Below are positions 15,229 through 20,797 of a DNA stretch of 20,797 bases, piece after piece (positions within the stretch are counted from its first letter, which is position 1; each line of letters starts with the position of its first letter). Where the stretch lies: positions 1 through 20,797 of the forward strand of contig CAYPOY010000061.1 in assembly GCA_964412395.1 (NCBI GenBank), given 5' to 3'. The position numbers were made by a program, and so were the translations under genes. This DNA comes from CAYPOY01 sp964412395. Lineage in GTDB: Bacteria > Chloroflexota > Anaerolineae > B4-G1. Under the pieces are notes generated by a model that was given only the letters and a program-made list of their open reading frames with translations, had not been told where the DNA came from and did no database searches.

Positions 15229-16431
15229 TTAGCGTATGCGAATCTCCCGCAGTGGCGTGGGCATAACAGTCAGGATGAAGATCGCCAACACCAACAGTCC
15301 AAGGGCGATTCGTCGCCAATCGAGCCTGGTAGCATCGTCGAGCGGCGGTGGGTGACGCGGATTTAAGATCAGGTTCAGGAAACCCCACATCAGCCAGAAC
15401 CCGCCGGCCTCGTTGCCGCTCATCAGCAGCCATCCTCCCCAGGCCACCATCGAGGCGATGGCGACGTGGCTCAGGATCCGGGCCCGGCGGCCCAGCAGTG
15501 CGTAGCTGATGTGCCCGCCGTCCAGTTGGCCAACCGGGATCAGGTTGATCATCGTGACCAGCAGCCCGGCCCAGCCGGCGAAGGCGACCGGATGCAGCCA
15601 GACGTCCTCCCCGTTGCTGGGGAGAATCTTCCCGAACACCAGGTATTTGAGCGCCAGGTAGAGCAGCGAATTGCCCTCTTGCAAGACAACGTCTACGTCG
15701 GGAGGGGGTGGCGTGACGCTGGAGAGTGCCAGCCCCAGGATCAGCAGGGGAATGGTGACGATCAGACCGCCCAGGGGGCCGGCGACGCCGATGTCGAACA
15801 ACGCCTTGCGGTTGCGCATCGGCGCTCGCTGCACGATGACTGCGCCCATCGTCCCCATGAGGCTGAACGGCATGGGGATAAAGTAAGGCAGGCTGACCGG
15901 AGAGCCGTACCGGCAGGCGACGAAGTAGTGACTCAGTTCGTGGGTCAGCAGGATGCCCATGAGCGTGCCCGCGAAGGGGATGCCCCAGTGCAGGTGGGTC
16001 AGCAGCATGAGCAGTGTATCCGGGCTCTCGGCGTTTGTAATCATCCCGGCGTCTTGCAGTGCGCTTCCAGCGCCGGTGTAAAGCGCACAAAAGAGCGTCG
16101 CCAGGAACAGTACCACGTTGATCCACGTCCGGCCGGGCTTACGTTCAATCATGCCTTTGATGGCGATGACCTCGTGACCCCCACCTGGCTGGTCACGGAG
16201 CGAGGCGGTGTAGCCGTAGGTGGCAAACCGCTGCGTCATGTGCTCGAAGGCGGTCTCCGTATCACCATACACCAGGCCTCGAAAGGCAATTGCCTCGTCC
16301 GGAGGTCTCATCACTTCATACTCGTCGACGCGCATCAGGTCTGCGAGTTGCCGCCGCAACCGCGCTATGATCACCAGCTGCGCGGAAGTCGTGGATTCTG
16401 TGGATTGTGTGGTTCTGATTCCTTGTTCCAT
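15229..16431 (-). CDS. Site-2 protease family membrane metalloprotease (M50, EGY-like)
   Basis: This is a 400-aa zinc protease that cleaves within the membrane. Residues 1-100 are soluble (DEYEVMRPPDEAIAFRG onward) and resemble the N-terminal extension of EGY/Anaerolineae S2P relatives. About seven helices follow from 103. The zinc motif is HELSH (H164, E165, H168), with the third ligand in NLIPVGQLDGGH (D304). FDIGVAGPLGG is the usual structural loop. No PDZ domain is visible, which again fits the EGY type. Substrates of this branch are mostly unknown; membrane-protein turnover or regulated release of a factor are candidates. The ATG at 16431 has GGGAG about 11 nt upstream and its own promoter. 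The gene stands alone, converging with the PHP gene. Confidence 0.93.
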   Translation of the reverse strand: MEQGIRTTQSTESTTSAQLVIIARLRRQLADLMRVDEYEVMRPPDEAIAFRGLVYGDTETAFEHMTQRFATYGYTASLRDQPGGGHEVIAIKGMIERKPGRTWINVVLFLATLFCALYTGAGSALQDAGMITNAESPDTLLMLLTHLHWGIPFAGTLMGILLTHELSHYFVACRYGSPVSLPYFIPMPFSLMGTMGAVIVQRAPMRNRKALFDIGVAGPLGGLIVTIPLLILGLALSSVTPPPPDVDVVLQEGNSLLYLALKYLVFGKILPSNGEDVWLHPVAFAGWAGLLVTMINLIPVGQLDGGHISYALLGRRARILSHVAIASMVAWGGWLLMSGNEAGGFWLMWGFLNLILNPRHPPPLDDATRLDWRRIALGLLVLAIFILTVMPTPLREIRIR

Positions 16432-16463
16432 TGATTTTTTGCTCCCTTGCTCCCCCGTCCTGG

Positions 16464-16491
16464 ATTATACACTATAAGAGTAAAACGTAAA
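16464..16491 (-). promoter_or_regulatory. Putative promoter of the M50 protease gene
   Basis: On the minus strand TTTACG (16491-16486) and TATAAT (16469-16464) are separated by 16 nt. The predicted start is near 16457, leaving a leader of about 25 nt with a GGGAG ribosome site before the ATG at 16431. Confidence 0.6.
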
Positions 16492-16506
16492 GCGTAGTCT
16501 CAGACA

Positions 16507-16604
16507 AGACCTCGGAGGTCTCTCAAGAGCGCCTTTGCCGGTAAAACCGGGCATAATCGAAGCGATTTTACTGCCAATGTCACCTTCCGAGACCTCCGAG
16601 GTCT
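16507..16604. repeat. 98-bp inverted-repeat element
   Basis: The arms AGACCTCGGAGGTCTC (16507-16522) and GAGACCTCCGAGGTCT (16589-16604) are perfect 16-bp complements, and each is also nearly self-palindromic. Inner pairings include CCGGT-AAA-ACCGG and GTAAAA with TTTTAC. No coding content was recognised. It lies upstream of the M50 promoter and downstream of the Mut7-C gene. Confidence 0.8.
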
Positions 16605-16656
16605 GATCCAGAGGAAGCACAGCGCGCTAGTGGGGTGTAGTAAGTTCTGCCGCCTC

Positions 16657-16741
16657 GCCGGTGGATGAATCCACCGGCTGATACAGATGAAAGCGCGGTG
16701 AACCGCGCTCCCATCCGGGTTTCAGCCTGGTTTACCAGGCT
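16657..16741. repeat. Three consecutive perfect hairpins, the last crossing a stop codon
   Basis: GCCGGTGGAT/ATCCACCGGC (16657-16678), AGCGCGGT/ACCGCGCT (16692-16709) and AGCCTGGT/ACCAGGCT (16724-16741) follow one another. Each has a loop of only two bases. The third includes the TAA stop of the Mut7-C gene (16732-16734) and its last codons. There is no T-tract. They could stabilise or end the minus-strand message. Confidence 0.8.
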
Positions 16742-17235
16742 TTGATCTGCTGAGCCGTGCGATTCATCGCCCGGCGTGGGCCGAATTTCTCCATCAGGTT
16801 GCGCATCCCATCCAGGTGACTACCTGGCCAGTAGACCCGGCCGCAGCCGGGGCAGCGGCGGAATTCGACCTGCGTTCTGAGCACGTAGGGGGGTACATGG
16901 TCGGCGACTTCTGCAGGCGAGACAGTCTCCAGCACGGCGTTACACACGGCACAGCGGGAGAGAGGCGGGTGGGGTGGGGGGCCAAGCTGGTCCTGCACCT
17001 CGCGCACTTGCTCTTCCAGTACCTCTGACTGGATCAGCAGCGTGCGCAGGCCACGACGGGCCGACAGTTCACGGTCGCGGGTGAGCAGCACGCGGCCCTC
17101 GGCGCGGGCGCGGTGGGCCAGTTCCGGGTCGCTGGCGGTGTTGTCGTAGGCGGTATCGTAGCCTAGCAACCGCAGCCACTTCGCCAGCCGGCCCAGCATG
17201 CCGTCAGCCAGGAGTTGCAGTGGTTCGTCATTCAT
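16732..17235 (-). CDS. Mut7-C PIN-like RNase domain protein with zinc ribbon
   Basis: This is a 167-aa cytoplasmic protein. The first half is the Mut7-C domain (LLADGMLGRLAKWLRLLGYD, then GRVLLTRDRELSARRG), a PIN-like fold with conserved acidic residues expected to bind metal and cut RNA. The second half is a zinc ribbon with CAVC and CPGC pairs and the family ending (RVYWPGSHLDGMRNLMEKF). The frame could begin at 17277, but homologues as I recall them start just before LADGMLGRL, and the ATG at 17235 gives that. The longer version would also run through the promoter of the divergent Amt-like gene. The nuclease function is inferred from the family. No partner gene is adjacent on the same strand. 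Confidence 0.88.
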   Translation of the reverse strand: MNDEPLQLLADGMLGRLAKWLRLLGYDTAYDNTASDPELAHRARAEGRVLLTRDRELSARRGLRTLLIQSEVLEEQVREVQDQLGPPPHPPLSRCAVCNAVLETVSPAEVADHVPPYVLRTQVEFRRCPGCGRVYWPGSHLDGMRNLMEKFGPRRAMNRTAQQIKAW

Positions 17236-17240
17236 CGCAC

Positions 17241-17269
17241 TTGGCGAAAACGGTGTAGTCTGGTAAGAT
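17241..17269 (+). promoter_or_regulatory. Promoter of the Amt-like gene
   Basis: TTGGCG (17241-17246), a 17-nt spacer and TAAGAT (17264-17269) form a good sigma-70 match, with TGG before the -10. The start should be near 17276, giving a leader of about 22 nt with AAAGGGA before the ATG at 17298. It lies just upstream of the divergent Mut7-C start, so the two genes share a short regulatory region. Confidence 0.6.
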
Positions 17270-17297
17270 TGGTACATTCTACTCGAAAGGGACGATT

Positions 17298-18779
17298 ATG
17301 GCAATTGAGATCTGGCTTCCTGCATTGTTGGGTTACCTGATACCGCTGGGGCTGTTTCTGCTAGCCTGGGGGGGGATGGAGCCGCAACGGGCGCGCCGGT
17401 CGGCGACGGTGGGCGCACTGGCGCTGGCGCTGGCGACGTTGGGTTACTTCGCGGTGGGCTTCGCCTTCCACCTGGGCGGCGCGGGCCTGATGAGCGATCA
17501 GCCGGGCCTGGAGGGCCTGGTGCGCATCTTTGCTGGCGAAGGGGAACTGGCGTGGGGGATGATCGGCCTGTCGGGCTTCTTCCTGGCCGACGAGGTCGCC
17601 ACGCCCGAGGCGTTGGCTCTGTTTGTGACTTACCTGCCGTTGGTGGCAACGGCGGTGCTGCTGCCAGTGCTGAGCCTGAGCGGACGAGCGCATGGCTGGC
17701 AGGTCGCTGTCGGCGGGCTGGTGGTGGCGGCAGCGCTTTTTCCCGTGGCCGCCTGCTGGGTCTGGGGTGGGGGCTGGCTGGCCCATCTAGGCTTCACGCT
17801 CGAGCGAGGGCATGGGTTTGTAGACCACGCTGGCTCGGGAGTGGTTTACCTGCTGGGCGGGATGGCCGCGCTGGGAGTGTTGGTGGGGTTGGGCCAGCGG
17901 TTGCCGCGTAGTGAGCCTGGGCAGCCGGAGGAGATGCCGCCGGCTCATTTCCCGCTGCTGGCGAACCTGGGCGCGCTGCTGTTTGGCCTGGGCTGGCTGG
18001 GCTGGTCGTTGAGCGTCCCCTTCCACGTGGCCGGGGCGGAACTGAGCCTGCCGTGTATTGCGGTTAATGGGCTGTTGGCCGGGGCAGGGGCGATCCTCGC
18101 CTCGCAGACCTACTGCTGGATCGTGGTGGGGCACTCCGACCCGCTGATGGCGGCGCGGGGGGCGGCGGCCGGACTCGTCGCTATCTCGGCGGGTGCACCG
18201 TTTGTGCCGCCGTGGGCTGCGCTGGTGACCGGCGCGGTGGCTGGGCTACTGCTGCCGCTGGGGGTCTACCTGGTGGAGCGGGTGCTGCGGCTGCCTGACG
18301 GGACGGCGGCGGTACCGCTGGGCATTGTGGGTGGGCTGTGGGGGTCACTGGCGGTAGCCCTCTTCGCCGACGGGCGCTGGGGACAGGGTTGGAATGGCGT
18401 GGGATTGGAGGAGTATCACACCGTGGTCGGGCAGGGTGTGACCGGCTTCTTCCCGGCGGAGGGCTTCATCGGTGATGGCCCGGGCCAATTGATCGCCCAA
18501 CTGACCGGGATCGGGTCCATCGGGCTGCTGGCATTCCTGGTTGGCTGGTTGCTGTTCCTGGGGTTGAACGCGCCGTACCGTCCGCGCAAGGAGCGCAGGC
18601 CGAAAGCGGAGGAAGCGGAGGAAGCGGAAGGAGCGGGGGCAGGGGAGGAAGCGGAAGGAGCGAAGGAAACGGAAGGAGCGGAGGCAGGAGAAGAAGCAGA
18701 GGGAGCAGAGGGAGGGGAGGAAGCAGAGGAAGCGGAATCTGAAAGGGGCCTGGTCGGAGACCGGCCCAGCGTTAACTGA
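17298..18779 (+). CDS. Amt/Rh-superfamily channel-like protein lacking the twin histidines
   Basis: The protein is 493 aa, with about eleven helices over residues 1-425 and a Glu/Ala-rich tail to 480. Ammonium-transporter landmarks are IPLGLFLLAWGGMEPQRARR, GGGWLAHLGF, DHAGSGVVYLLGGMAAL (176-192), DPLMAARGAAAGLVAISAGA and VGGLWGSL. In canonical Amt proteins two conserved pore histidines are needed for ammonium conduction (DFAGGTVVH and VHG). Here the first is Y184, and the second position holds L341 or G342, with no His nearby. The usual Phe gate could not be placed with certainty. It may be a sensor, a channel for another solute, or an altered transporter. The tail (AEEAEEAEG, then GEEAEGAE) comes from imperfect purine-rich DNA repeats, and the last residues from a hairpin at 18746-18767. 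No GlnK gene is adjacent. Confidence 0.82.
   Translation: MAIEIWLPALLGYLIPLGLFLLAWGGMEPQRARRSATVGALALALATLGYFAVGFAFHLGGAGLMSDQPGLEGLVRIFAGEGELAWGMIGLSGFFLADEVATPEALALFVTYLPLVATAVLLPVLSLSGRAHGWQVAVGGLVVAAALFPVAACWVWGGGWLAHLGFTLERGHGFVDHAGSGVVYLLGGMAALGVLVGLGQRLPRSEPGQPEEMPPAHFPLLANLGALLFGLGWLGWSLSVPFHVAGAELSLPCIAVNGLLAGAGAILASQTYCWIVVGHSDPLMAARGAAAGLVAISAGAPFVPPWAALVTGAVAGLLLPLGVYLVERVLRLPDGTAAVPLGIVGGLWGSLAVALFADGRWGQGWNGVGLEEYHTVVGQGVTGFFPAEGFIGDGPGQLIAQLTGIGSIGLLAFLVGWLLFLGLNAPYRPRKERRPKAEEAEEAEGAGAGEEAEGAKETEGAEAGEEAEGAEGGEEAEEAESERGLVGDRPSVN
18606..18767 (+). repeat. Purine-rich imperfect tandem repeat and hairpin forming the Amt-like C-terminus
   Basis: From 18606 to about 18740 the coding strand is almost pure A/G, built from variants of GGAGGAAGCGGAA, and encodes the acidic tail. 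It is followed by a hairpin, GGGCC-T-GGTC-GGA-GACC-GGCCC (18746-18767), whose core resembles the repeats at 11831-11897. The stop codon is 10 nt beyond. Confidence 0.75.
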
Positions 18780-18785
18780 GGGTAA

Positions 18786-18876
18786 GCGTTCCCCCCTCCC
18801 TCGCAGGGAGGGGCAGTTGGTGGAAGAGCAGCAGTAGCCGCACCGGCGTTCCCCCCTCCCTCGCAGGGAGGGGCAG
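18786..18876. repeat. Two identical 31-bp palindromic repeats between converging genes
   Basis: The same 31-nt unit lies at 18786-18816 and 18846-18876, separated by 29 nt. Each contains the hairpin CCCCTCCCT-CGC-AGGGAGGGG. They lie between the Amt-like stop and the stop of the LOG-like gene on the other strand. They probably mark the 3' ends of both transcripts or are interspersed palindromes. Confidence 0.85.
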
Positions 18877-18929
18877 GGGGAGGGTGGTAACTGGTAAACC
18901 GAGCAGATATTTCGTATGAGGTTGTAGTA

Positions 18930-19478
18930 TCAGCGTGGCTTGCTGACCAGCCCCAGCGCACGAGCAACGGCCTCCTCCGGCGTGGCGGCGTAGACGATAG
19001 AGGCGGGCGGGTGCCCTTCGCGCCTCATCTCCCACGTCCTCAGCCCCACCACCGGCACGCCGAACGCCAGTGCAAAGGAGATCTCACTCAGCGTGCCGTA
19101 ACTCCCCCCGATGGCGATTACCGCCTGGGCGGTTCGGGTGATGATGGCGTTGCGCGCCTCGCCGATGCCGGTGAGGATGGGGATGTCCACGTAGGGGTTG
19201 GCCTCGCTCCGGCGGGTGCCGGGGAGGATGCCGATGGTGAGGCCTCCGGCGGCCTTGGCCCCTCGGCAGGCGGCCTCCATCACCCCTCCGCGTCCGCCGC
19301 AGATGAGTATTGCCCCTGCTTCGGCCAGCGCCCGGCCCACGGCCTCGGCTGCCGCGGCCTCCTCCGGTGCCGGCGCTGAGCCACCGATGACGGCGACTAT
19401 GGGGCTGGTGCCGGACACCCCGGGTGGCTTCAGTCGTCGCACCACTGCCTCGCTATCATTCTGGCCTGTGGGGGTCAC
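18930..19478 (-). CDS. SLOG/LOG-like Rossmann protein (TIGR00725 type)
   Basis: This is a 182-aa cytoplasmic protein of the LOG/SLOG superfamily, which includes cytokinin-type nucleotide phosphoribohydrolases and molybdenum cofactor carrier-like proteins. Motifs are VAVIGGSAPAP, GGRGGVMEAA (61-70), LPGTRRSEANPYVDIPI (85-101) and GGSYGTLSEISFALAFGVPV (124-143). The PGT-N-YVDIPI block points to the TIGR00725 group rather than classic LOG enzymes, whose PGGxGTxxE is here GGSYGTLSE. The start is a GTG at 19478 overlapping the ThpR stop (GTGA); an in-frame GTG about 20 codons on is possible, since the first 20 residues look unconserved. Tight coupling to an RNA-end phosphodiesterase is suggestive of nucleotide metabolism, but the substrate is unknown. 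Confidence 0.88.
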   Translation of the reverse strand: MTPTGQNDSEAVVRRLKPPGVSGTSPIVAVIGGSAPAPEEAAAAEAVGRALAEAGAILICGGRGGVMEAACRGAKAAGGLTIGILPGTRRSEANPYVDIPILTGIGEARNAIITRTAQAVIAIGGSYGTLSEISFALAFGVPVVGLRTWEMRREGHPPASIVYAATPEEAVARALGLVSKPR

Positions 19479-20062
19479 CCCCCGTGCAGCAGGAATTCCG
19501 CCAGCGTAGTATACTCCGCTCCTGTGGGCTTGAGCACGCTGCGGATGAGGGCGAAGTGGTCGGCGGGGACCTCGGCCAGAAGCTCCACCGTGGTGCTGGT
19601 AACGACTTCGCCCACCCGCGCCACGTCGCTGCGGGGCGTGCGACGGTGTACCCGGCCCAGCGTCAGGTGCGGCGTGAATCCACGTCCCTCAGGTGGATAG
19701 CCGAAGGGGGTCATGACCTCCTCGATGGCGTCCTGCAGCGCTGCCATCCGGCCCGTCGGCTCCTGCAACCCGACCCAGACGACGCGGGGTCGGCGGGGAT
19801 TCGGGAAGCAGCCCAGCCCCTCGACGGTGAAGGAGCAGGCGGGGGCGTGCTGGGCCACGGCCTCCAGTGCTTGCTCGATGGCGGGCAGTTTCTCTGTGGG
19901 GGTGTCGCCCAGGAACTTGAGTGTGAGATGGATGCCCGCCGCCCGCACCCAGCGCACGCTGCGGGGCGGGACGCGCTGCTCCAGTTGACGCTGGAGGGTG
20001 GTCAGTTTCTGTAACAGATGGTCGGGAAGAGGGATGGCGATGAATGCGCGAATAGTCTCCAT
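19475..20062 (-). CDS. thpR: RNA 2',3'-cyclic phosphodiesterase (LigT/2H family)
   Basis: This 195-aa 2H phosphoesterase opens 2',3'-cyclic phosphates at RNA ends to 2'-phosphates; some family members ligate tRNA halves in vitro. The two signature tetrapeptides are HLTL at residues 45-48 and HLTL at 132-135, spaced as usual. The start is IRAFIAIPLP, and FPNPRRPRVVWVGL is another family block. The frame is open to 20119, but the ATG at 20062 has GAGG 8 nt upstream and gives the typical N-terminus, while the longer frame runs into an inverted-repeat arm. The gene overlaps the LOG-like gene by 4 nt. A palindromic element lies just upstream, between this gene and the ThiF-like gene. Confidence 0.93.
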   Translation of the reverse strand: METIRAFIAIPLPDHLLQKLTTLQRQLEQRVPPRSVRWVRAAGIHLTLKFLGDTPTEKLPAIEQALEAVAQHAPACSFTVEGLGCFPNPRRPRVVWVGLQEPTGRMAALQDAIEEVMTPFGYPPEGRGFTPHLTLGRVHRRTPRSDVARVGEVVTSTTVELLAEVPADHFALIRSVLKPTGAEYTTLAEFLLHGG

Positions 20063-20090
20063 TTTGGTTGCCTCTGTACTGGGTGCTAAC

Positions 20091-20237
20091 CTAGTTTTCG
20101 GTACAAAACTGTTTTCCAATGCTCCCAGCGCCTATCTCGGGGGCGGTTTGGGCGCGAAAACCGCGTCAAAGAGCAATTGTCTCTCGCATAGGCCGCCCCC
20201 GAGACGGGGGCTTTGAGCGTTTTGTACCGAGAACTAG
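20091..20237. repeat. 147-bp nested inverted-repeat element at the ThiF-like stop codon
   Basis: The outer arms are CTAGTTTTCGGTACAAAAC (20091-20109) and GTTTTGTACCGAGAACTAG (20219-20237), with one mismatch in 19. The inner arms TCTCGGGGGCGG (20135-20146) and CCGCCCCCGAGA (20193-20204) are perfect. The right arm includes the TAG stop of the ThiF-like gene. The left arm begins 29 nt upstream of thpR. The outer arm sequence recurs alone at 2824-2842. Confidence 0.87.
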
Positions 20238-20797
20238 CCTAGTCGCAAGGTTTCGATCGTGCCTGATTCCATGTCCATCATCAATAGCCGGTGTCGCAAC
20301 AGCTCCCCCCGGCCGCGTATGATCTTTACGACTTCCTGTGCCTCCCAGGCTGCCACGGCCATCGGCGTCGTGGCCGGGGTGCCCAGTTGTGCCTCAAGTC
20401 CCTGCTCCGGGAGTTCGTCCTGTCCCCCGTACAGGCTATGGAGGCCGGGGTCGCCGGGGAGTATGGTCGTCACCTGCCCCAGGAAACCTGCGATGCTCCC
20501 ATGGACCATCGGGATGGACAGCGCCTGTGCTCCCTCCTGCAGGACCAGCCGAGTGGGTAAGCGGTCGAGGCCGTCCACGACCACGTCCGCTCCCTCCAAA
20601 AGCTGGGGCAGGTTCTCGCGGGTGAGCGTCGCCGTGTGACCGATCACCTCGACCGCACTGTTAATCTCGGCGACGCGCCGCCGCGCAGACTGAACCTTGC
20701 CCGTGCCCAGTTTGGACTCGGCGCTCAAGATCTGCCGGTTGAGGTTGTGCTCCTCGAAGACGTCGCCATCTATCAGGATCAGCCGCCCCACCCCCAT
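20234..20797 (-). CDS. ThiF/MoeB/HesA-type E1 adenylyltransferase, 5' end outside the window
   Basis: At least 187 aa of a ubiquitin-activating E1-like enzyme, which would adenylate the C-terminal Gly of a small sulfur-carrier protein with ATP. Visible are VGRLILIDGDVFEEHNLNRQ, GTGKVQSARRRVAEINSAV, DGLDRLPTRLVLQEGAQAL, IPMVHGSIAGFLGQVTTILP and the late helix AVAAWEAQEVVKIIRG. The preceding GxGGLG nucleotide loop and the true start lie beyond the window edge; the Met at the edge is probably internal. The visible part contains no cysteine at all, so both the CxxC zinc pairs and the loop cysteine common in MoeB and ThiF are absent. This suggests a HesA-like or tungsten/molybdenum-cofactor-type variant. 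It ends inside the repeat arm. Confidence 0.9.
   Translation of the reverse strand: MGVGRLILIDGDVFEEHNLNRQILSAESKLGTGKVQSARRRVAEINSAVEVIGHTATLTRENLPQLLEGADVVVDGLDRLPTRLVLQEGAQALSIPMVHGSIAGFLGQVTTILPGDPGLHSLYGGQDELPEQGLEAQLGTPATTPMAVAAWEAQEVVKIIRGRGELLRHRLLMMDMESGTIETLRLG

Noticed and set aside
15466..16434. 322-codon plus-strand frame opposite the M50 protease
   Set aside because: The minus-strand frame has HELSH and NLIPVGQLDGGH with proper spacing; this one is its shadow.
18786..18876. CRISPR-like geometry: a 31-bp palindromic repeat, 29-bp spacer, repeat
   Set aside because: There are only two copies, no cas genes, and the repeat is a long GC-rich hairpin at a convergent gene end, typical of interspersed palindromes.
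1..20797. tRNA, rRNA or known riboswitch genes
   Set aside because: No tRNA arm pattern, rRNA core sequence or riboswitch consensus was recognised by eye on either strand; a covariance search was not possible.

Overview
The window is about 20.8 kb of GC-rich bacterial DNA (GC judged by eye). Gene content, frequent GTG/TTG starts, ATGA/GTGA stop-start overlaps and abundant short palindromic repeats would fit an uncultured or thermophilic Chloroflexota (Anaerolineae-like) chromosome. That placement is inference: no rRNA, tRNA or ribosomal gene is present. The window holds no phage, plasmid, transposase or cas gene.

Layout. (1) 214-2786, + strand: a family 4 glycosyltransferase overlapping a membrane polyprenyl-phosphate sugar-1-phosphate transferase, i.e. 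surface polysaccharide synthesis. (2) 2787-3190: gene-free, with a solo 19-bp repeat arm and a nested inverted-repeat element. (3) 3185-4017, - strand: a nitroreductase coupled to a small DUF6092-like protein. (4) 4030-7173, - strand: a decayed oligopeptide-type ABC transporter locus. It contains a substrate-binding protein (SBP) remnant fused in frame to the last part of an OppB permease, a fused tandem Asp/Glu-hydantoin racemase gene with an in-frame TGA, an internally deleted OppC start, and an unidentified C-terminal remnant. (5) 7197-7472, +: a short pentapeptide-repeat reading frame. (6) 7697-11758, +: an intact SBP, OppB and OppC set, then a YhhN/TMEM86-type lysoplasmalogenase. No ATPase (OppD/F) gene is present. 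(7) 11937-15107, +: a GH31 alpha-xylosidase-like enzyme followed 3 nt later by a PHP phosphoesterase. (8) 15229-16431, -: an M50 site-2 protease. (9) 16732-17235, -: a Mut7-C PIN-like/zinc-ribbon protein, divergent from (10) 17298-18779, +: an Amt-like channel lacking both twin histidines and carrying a Glu/Ala-rich tail. (11) 18930-20797, -: a SLOG/LOG-like protein coupled to an RNA 2',3'-cyclic phosphodiesterase (ThpR), then a ThiF/MoeB-type E1 cut by the window edge.

How the genes fit together. The intact SBP-OppB-OppC system probably imports a peptide or oligosaccharide, with ATPases encoded elsewhere. The nearby GH31 enzyme makes a sugar substrate possible, but this is inference. The older locus in 4.0-7.2 kb looks like a related importer linked to amino-acid racemisation that is being lost by deletion.

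The most unusual points are the Amt-like protein without twin His, the racemase-racemase fusion with a TGA before a still-conserved C-terminus, the deletion chimeras of the old transporter, and a set of nested palindromic elements of differing sequence placed at or across gene stop codons. No clear new multi-gene defence or biosynthetic system is visible. All family assignments rest on motif recognition by eye.
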